Of a stretch of DNA of 64,000 nt, positions 61,346 through 64,000 are shown piece after piece (position 1 is the stretch's first letter; the number at the start of each line of letters is the position of its first letter). The stretch spans positions 117,731 through 181,730 of the forward strand of contig JAFVRG010000002.1 in NCBI GenBank assembly GCA_017504405.1, in the 5' to 3' direction. This DNA is from Clostridia bacterium. GTDB lineage: Bacteria; Bacillota; Clostridia; Oscillospirales; CAG-272. A model generated the notes under the pieces. It made no database searches, was not told the DNA's origin, and saw only the letters and a list, made by a program, of their open reading frames with translations. A program made the position numbers and the translations under genes.

Positions 61346-62884
61346 TCACCGATGCCAGTATTTTCTGTCCAAAGTCCTATACTGTACCGCTTCCGCTATG
61401 TGAATAGGCTTTATAATATCCGATTTGTCGAGGTCTGCAATTGTCCTTGCTACTCGCAAAATCTTGTCATGAGCCCTTGCGGAGAGCCCGAATTTTTCAA
61501 ATGCTGTACGCAAGAGGTTGTTTGCCGACTCGTCCATTTTGCAATACTCACGCACCTCTCTTGGAGAGAGGTCTGCATTCTGCACGATTTTTGCGCCGGC
61601 TGTCCTATATCTTTGGCTTGCAAACTCACGGGCGGCATCCACTCTCGCCTTTACGTCTGCCGATTTCTCTGCATTTTGCGCTCTTGATGAAATTTCGTCG
61701 TATGTGATAGACGGCAATTCCACCTGAATATCCATTCTGTCGAGCATCGGACCGCTGATTTTGGACAGATATCTGTGCACCGACTCCTCAGAGCAGGTGC
61801 ATTTTCTGTTCGGGTCGCCAAAATATCCGCAACGGCAGGGGTTCATAGCGCACACCATCATAAACGATGAGGGGTACGTAACGCTGCCCGATGCACGTGT
61901 TACGGTAACCGAGCCATCCTCGGTAGGCTGTCGCAAAGCATCAATCAGGTTTTTATTAAATTCGGGAAATTCGTCAAGGAATAAAACTCCGTTATGGGCA
62001 AGCGACACCTCGCCCGGACGTGGATTTGTGCCACCCCCTATGAGTCCCGGGGCGCTCACGGTGTGGTGCGGAGCTCTGAACGGGCGCACCCTCATGAGAG
62101 CCGAGCAGCCGTCGCCCGCAACCGAATGAACCATAGTTGTTTCAACCGCCTCGTCAAACGTCATATCGGGCAATACACCGGGAAGACACTTTGCAAGCAT
62201 AGATTTTCCCGAGCCGGGAGGTCCTATCAACAGTATGTTATGACCGCCTGCGGCGGCTATCTCCATAGCACGCTTTGCCTTTTCCTGTCCCTTAACGTCG
62301 GAAAAGTCAATAGGACAAAAGCCGTTTGTCCCACTCTCACAGTCGTGATATACGGCTTTTTCCAGGGGGGCACTGCCGTTAAGGTGAGCAACCAGCTCGT
62401 TTATACTGCCAACTCCGTAAACGTCGATACCCTCAACAACCGCCGCCTCGTTAGCATTTTTCTTAGGCACGTACAGCTCGGAAAACCCTGCCTGCTTCGC
62501 CGCAAACGCCATTGAGAGCACGCCCTTGACGGGTCTTATATCTCCCGAAAGCGATAACTCACCAATAAAGCATTTGTTTGATAGGTCTATATTCTTGTTT
62601 ATTTTTTTGCTGCTTCTCAAAATTGAAATAAGAATGGCTACGTCAAAGAACGAGCCCTCCTTTTTCATATTCGCAGGCGCAAGGTTTACCATTAAATCTA
62701 TCCCGGGGAAGCGTGTTCCGCTATTTTCACACGCCGCACGCACACGTTCCTTTGCTTCCTTTACCGCCGCATCGGGCAGTCCAACTATTTCAAAGCTCGG
62801 CAGTCGCTCCCAGCTCGAGCATTCCACCGTAACGATAAAGCCACTTATTCCTTTAAGTCCTACGCTGTAAACCTCAGATAGCAT
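61346..62884 (-). CDS. comM: ComM/YifB family AAA+ ATPase (Mg-chelatase-like)
   Basis: A 512-aa protein of usual length. It has the N-terminal ChlI-like domain (YSVGLKGISGFIVTVE, GLPDAAVKEAKERVRAA, MVNLAPANMKKEGSFFDVAI), Walker A GPPGSGKSM, Walker B and the block FLDEFPEFNK, the CNPCRCGYFGD zinc-like motif and a C-terminal lid. ComM drives branch migration during natural transformation in Gram-negatives; its role in Clostridia is less clear. ATG 62884 has a GGAG site. Confidence 0.92.
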   Translation of the reverse strand: MLSEVYSVGLKGISGFIVTVECSSWERLPSFEIVGLPDAAVKEAKERVRAACENSGTRFPGIDLMVNLAPANMKKEGSFFDVAILISILRSSKKINKNIDLSNKCFIGELSLSGDIRPVKGVLSMAFAAKQAGFSELYVPKKNANEAAVVEGIDVYGVGSINELVAHLNGSAPLEKAVYHDCESGTNGFCPIDFSDVKGQEKAKRAMEIAAAGGHNILLIGPPGSGKSMLAKCLPGVLPDMTFDEAVETTMVHSVAGDGCSALMRVRPFRAPHHTVSAPGLIGGGTNPRPGEVSLAHNGVLFLDEFPEFNKNLIDALRQPTEDGSVTVTRASGSVTYPSSFMMVCAMNPCRCGYFGDPNRKCTCSEESVHRYLSKISGPMLDRMDIQVELPSITYDEISSRAQNAEKSADVKARVDAAREFASQRYRTAGAKIVQNADLSPREVREYCKMDESANNLLRTAFEKFGLSARAHDKILRVARTIADLDKSDIIKPIHIAEAVQYRTLDRKYWHR

Positions 62885-63279
62885 ATAATTCTCCAATAAA
62901 AGGTTGATTTTACACCGCTTTCCCAAAAAAGCTTGGCAAAAAATTTCAATAAAAGAATAGCATATTTTCGCCCAAAAGTCAATTAAAATACAAAAACCAA
63001 AGTCCTGTTAAAAAACTTACAGGTTCGCTCGGTTCGGTTTTTCTTTTTGTTCAACATCGCATTTTCCCTTATTCTATCGGGACAAACTGAGGATTTTTTG
63101 CCCGAAAATTTTGGTTGCCAAATAAAGTAGCTTTTGTTGTATAATAAGATAAACAAATAATAAATAAAATACTTCCCGAAGGGGAGAGGGCGGAGCCCAA
63201 TAACAAAGAATTAATTTTTATTTATAATTTCTCTTTTCTATCTATTCTTATCTATCTTAACTATTATAACTGGTATTGG
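62885..63279. other. A/T-rich non-coding DNA between comM and the iteron cluster
   Basis: No ORF with a ribosome site is visible. A diverged GCTTTTTGAAAAAAGC element lies at about 62918-62955. The segment 63130-63270 is strongly A/T-rich with short runs such as AACAAATAATAAATAAAAT, apart from a small GC-rich hairpin near 63175. Confidence 0.55.
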
Positions 63280-63349
63280 TTTGCGAAAAATCGCAAATGG
63301 ATTTGTCAAAAATCGCAAATCGATGTATAAGAAATCGCAAATGGATTTG
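63280..63349 (+). repeat. Three 22-bp iterons
   Basis: AAAAATCGCAAATGGATTTG starts at 63286, 63308 and 63330, so the copies are exactly 22 bp apart. The second differs at the end and the third by one A to G. The first is overlapped by a perfect TTTGCGA-AAAA-TCGCAAA palindrome (63280-63297). Confidence 0.8.
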
Positions 63350-63365
63350 CGACTTTTTATCCGAC

Positions 63366-63486
63366 TGTTGAAAACTTTTCAACATTTTTTGAAAGTTATC
63401 AACAAAACGCCATACTTTTCAACATTTTATCAACATTCATAGCTCGGGCAGATTGTTGAAAACTCCGACAAAGCGAGTTATCAACA
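63366..63486. repeat. Cluster of seven DnaA-box-like sites
   Basis: Plus strand: TTTTCAACA at 63376 and 63416; TTATCAACA at 63396, 63427 and 63478. Minus strand: TGTTGAAAA at 63366 and 63454. The first five are spaced 10, 20, 20 and 11 bp, that is, in phase with the helix. TTATCAACA differs by one base from the DnaA box TTATCCACA. Confidence 0.7.
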
Positions 63487-63509
63487 AAAAAGCAAAAAGA
63501 AACGAGGGG

Positions 63510-63590
63510 CGCTTTTTGAAAAAAGCTTAGCCAAAAGGGGAGAGCAAAACGCTTTTTGAAAAAAGCTTCGCAAAAACTTTAATCAAGGGG
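63510..63590 (+). repeat. Two adjacent GCTTTTTGAAAAAAGC elements (copies 6 and 7)
   Basis: CGCTTTTTGAAAAAAGCTT at 63510 and 63551, followed by AGCC or CGCAAAAACTTT and an A/G-rich tail. Confidence 0.7.
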
Positions 63591-63735
63591 GAATAAAAAA
63601 AGGACCGCCCCGTGTGCAAGGGGGATTTTGATGAGAAACCGCCTTTTTCGGGGGCGTAGGCGTACTGTGTACGGTAGAGCCCGAAAACGACGGTAGTAAA
63701 TGAAAAAAATAAAATGAAAACCCATCGGGTTTTCT
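63591..63735. repeat. Degenerate intergenic repeat with hairpins
   Basis: Contains a GGCGTA...TACGGTAGAG...GAAAACGACGG core related to the 103-bp repeat (about 63652-63692) and a perfect AAAACCC-ATC-GGGTTTT hairpin (63717-63733). No gene is visible. Confidence 0.5.
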
Positions 63736-63791
63736 TCCTTAAACAGCCGTAATTGTTAGTGAGAAAAACAAATTCACTCTATCGAAAAAAG

Positions 63792-63825
63792 AAAAGAGGA
63801 CTTTTTAAAAATCCTCTTTTTCATT
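63792..63825 (-). terminator. Terminator downstream of the 23S rRNA gene
   Basis: AAAAGAGGA (63792-63800) pairs with TCCTCTTTT (63812-63820) with T-runs on both strands. No 5S rRNA is seen between it and the 23S 3' end. Confidence 0.75.
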
Positions 63826-63900
63826 TACGGTTATCGCAAAATACCACCGCACAAATGTGCATTGAAAACCGAATAAAGGATAACGAAGCTCAAATTGTGC

Positions 63901-63920
63901 GAACTGCAAGGATGCAGTTC
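63901..63920 (-). other. Hairpin at the 23S rRNA 3' end
   Basis: GAACTGC-AAGGAT-GCAGTTC, a perfect 7-bp stem overlapping the predicted mature 3' end. It may guide processing. Confidence 0.5.
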
Positions 63921-64000
63921 AAGCCCTCGGTCAATTAGTATCGTTTAGCTGAATACATTACTGCACTTACACCTACGACCTATCTCCCGGTAGTCTTCCG
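63917..64000 (-). rRNA. 23S ribosomal RNA, 3' end only
   Basis: Read on the minus strand, the segment contains GAAGACTACCGGGAGATAGG, GTGTAAG and the terminal GATACTAATTGACCGAGGGC, which are the conserved last bases of bacterial 23S rRNA. The gene runs leftward and continues beyond the right edge of the window. The exact mature end is uncertain by a few bases. Confidence 0.92.

Noticed and set aside
60895..61349. Several minus- and plus-strand ORFs (up to 141 aa) with repeating peptides such as RRILYGFGAKNDEIHPK
   Set aside because: They are translations of the 103-bp tandem repeat, lack ribosome sites and recur in different frames.
63286..63349. CRISPR repeats
   Set aside because: Copies directly follow each other at 22 bp without spacers; iterons fit better.
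63280..63486. Firm call of the chromosomal origin oriC
   Set aside because: No dnaA/dnaN is present, gene strands show no switch here, and the rRNA gene would run head-on to the fork. Kept as a finding only.

Overview
The window reads as chromosome of an uncultured, probably gut-associated member of the Clostridia. The grounds are Firmicutes-type promoters (TTGACA-17-TATAAT), strong AGGAGG-like ribosome sites, a lone secG-rnr pair, the UPF0210/ACT gene pair, RlmH, ComM and an ABC-F protein of the YkpA/YbiT type, frequent ATA isoleucine codons, and A/T-rich intergenic DNA packed with small repeats around mid-GC genes. The exact family cannot be fixed from sequence alone.

Layout. 1-10604: a tightly overlapping 11-gene phage late operon. 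It has a tail/nozzle-like protein, fibre-like and membrane proteins, then small terminase, large terminase and portal. It stops abruptly after portal, with no capsid, integrase or lysis genes in view. 10720-17152: an orphan 58-aa ORF, a pectate-lyase-like beta-helix protein and a heterodimeric ABC exporter. 17153-17482: a repeat with a terminator, then an array of eight consecutive mini-hairpins. 17483-21828 (minus): UPF0210 and ACT proteins, then the phospholipid genes psd and pssA and a flippase-like membrane protein. 22039-29916 (plus): a probable seven-gene operon of murD, three M42-type peptidases (the third has lost its metal ligands), a methionine-gamma-lyase-like PLP enzyme, a lipoprotein and a cysteine desulfurase. 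30047-34844: a small protein, RlmH with a membrane partner, a membrane-anchored XRE regulator, and two exopolysaccharide-type glycosyltransferases.

35273-48571 (minus): the most distinctive block, an apparent single operon of five tandem paralogues (about 790 aa each) of GH141-like right-handed beta-helix proteins. None has a signal peptide and all share an uncharacterised C-terminal domain. The operon ends in a membrane-anchored metallo-beta-lactamase-fold protein. Its 5' end carries a 21-bp alternating purine/pyrimidine tract and a possible GntR-type operator. 49151-62884 holds a serine hydrolase, a Sel1-repeat protein, RNase R, SecG, an Eco57I-like methylase with an altered motif, an SbcD-like phosphoesterase with an altered motif, an ABC-F protein, an S24 repressor and ComM. 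62885-63916 is non-coding and contains three exactly 22-bp-spaced iterons next to seven DnaA-box-like sites. The window ends in the 3' end of a minus-strand 23S rRNA gene.

Several intergenic repeat families recur: a GCTTTTTGAAAAAAGC element (seven copies), a 225-bp repeat (two copies), a 103-bp tandem repeat and a 48-bp tandem repeat. They account for nearly all the longer gene-free stretches and give rise to spurious ORFs.
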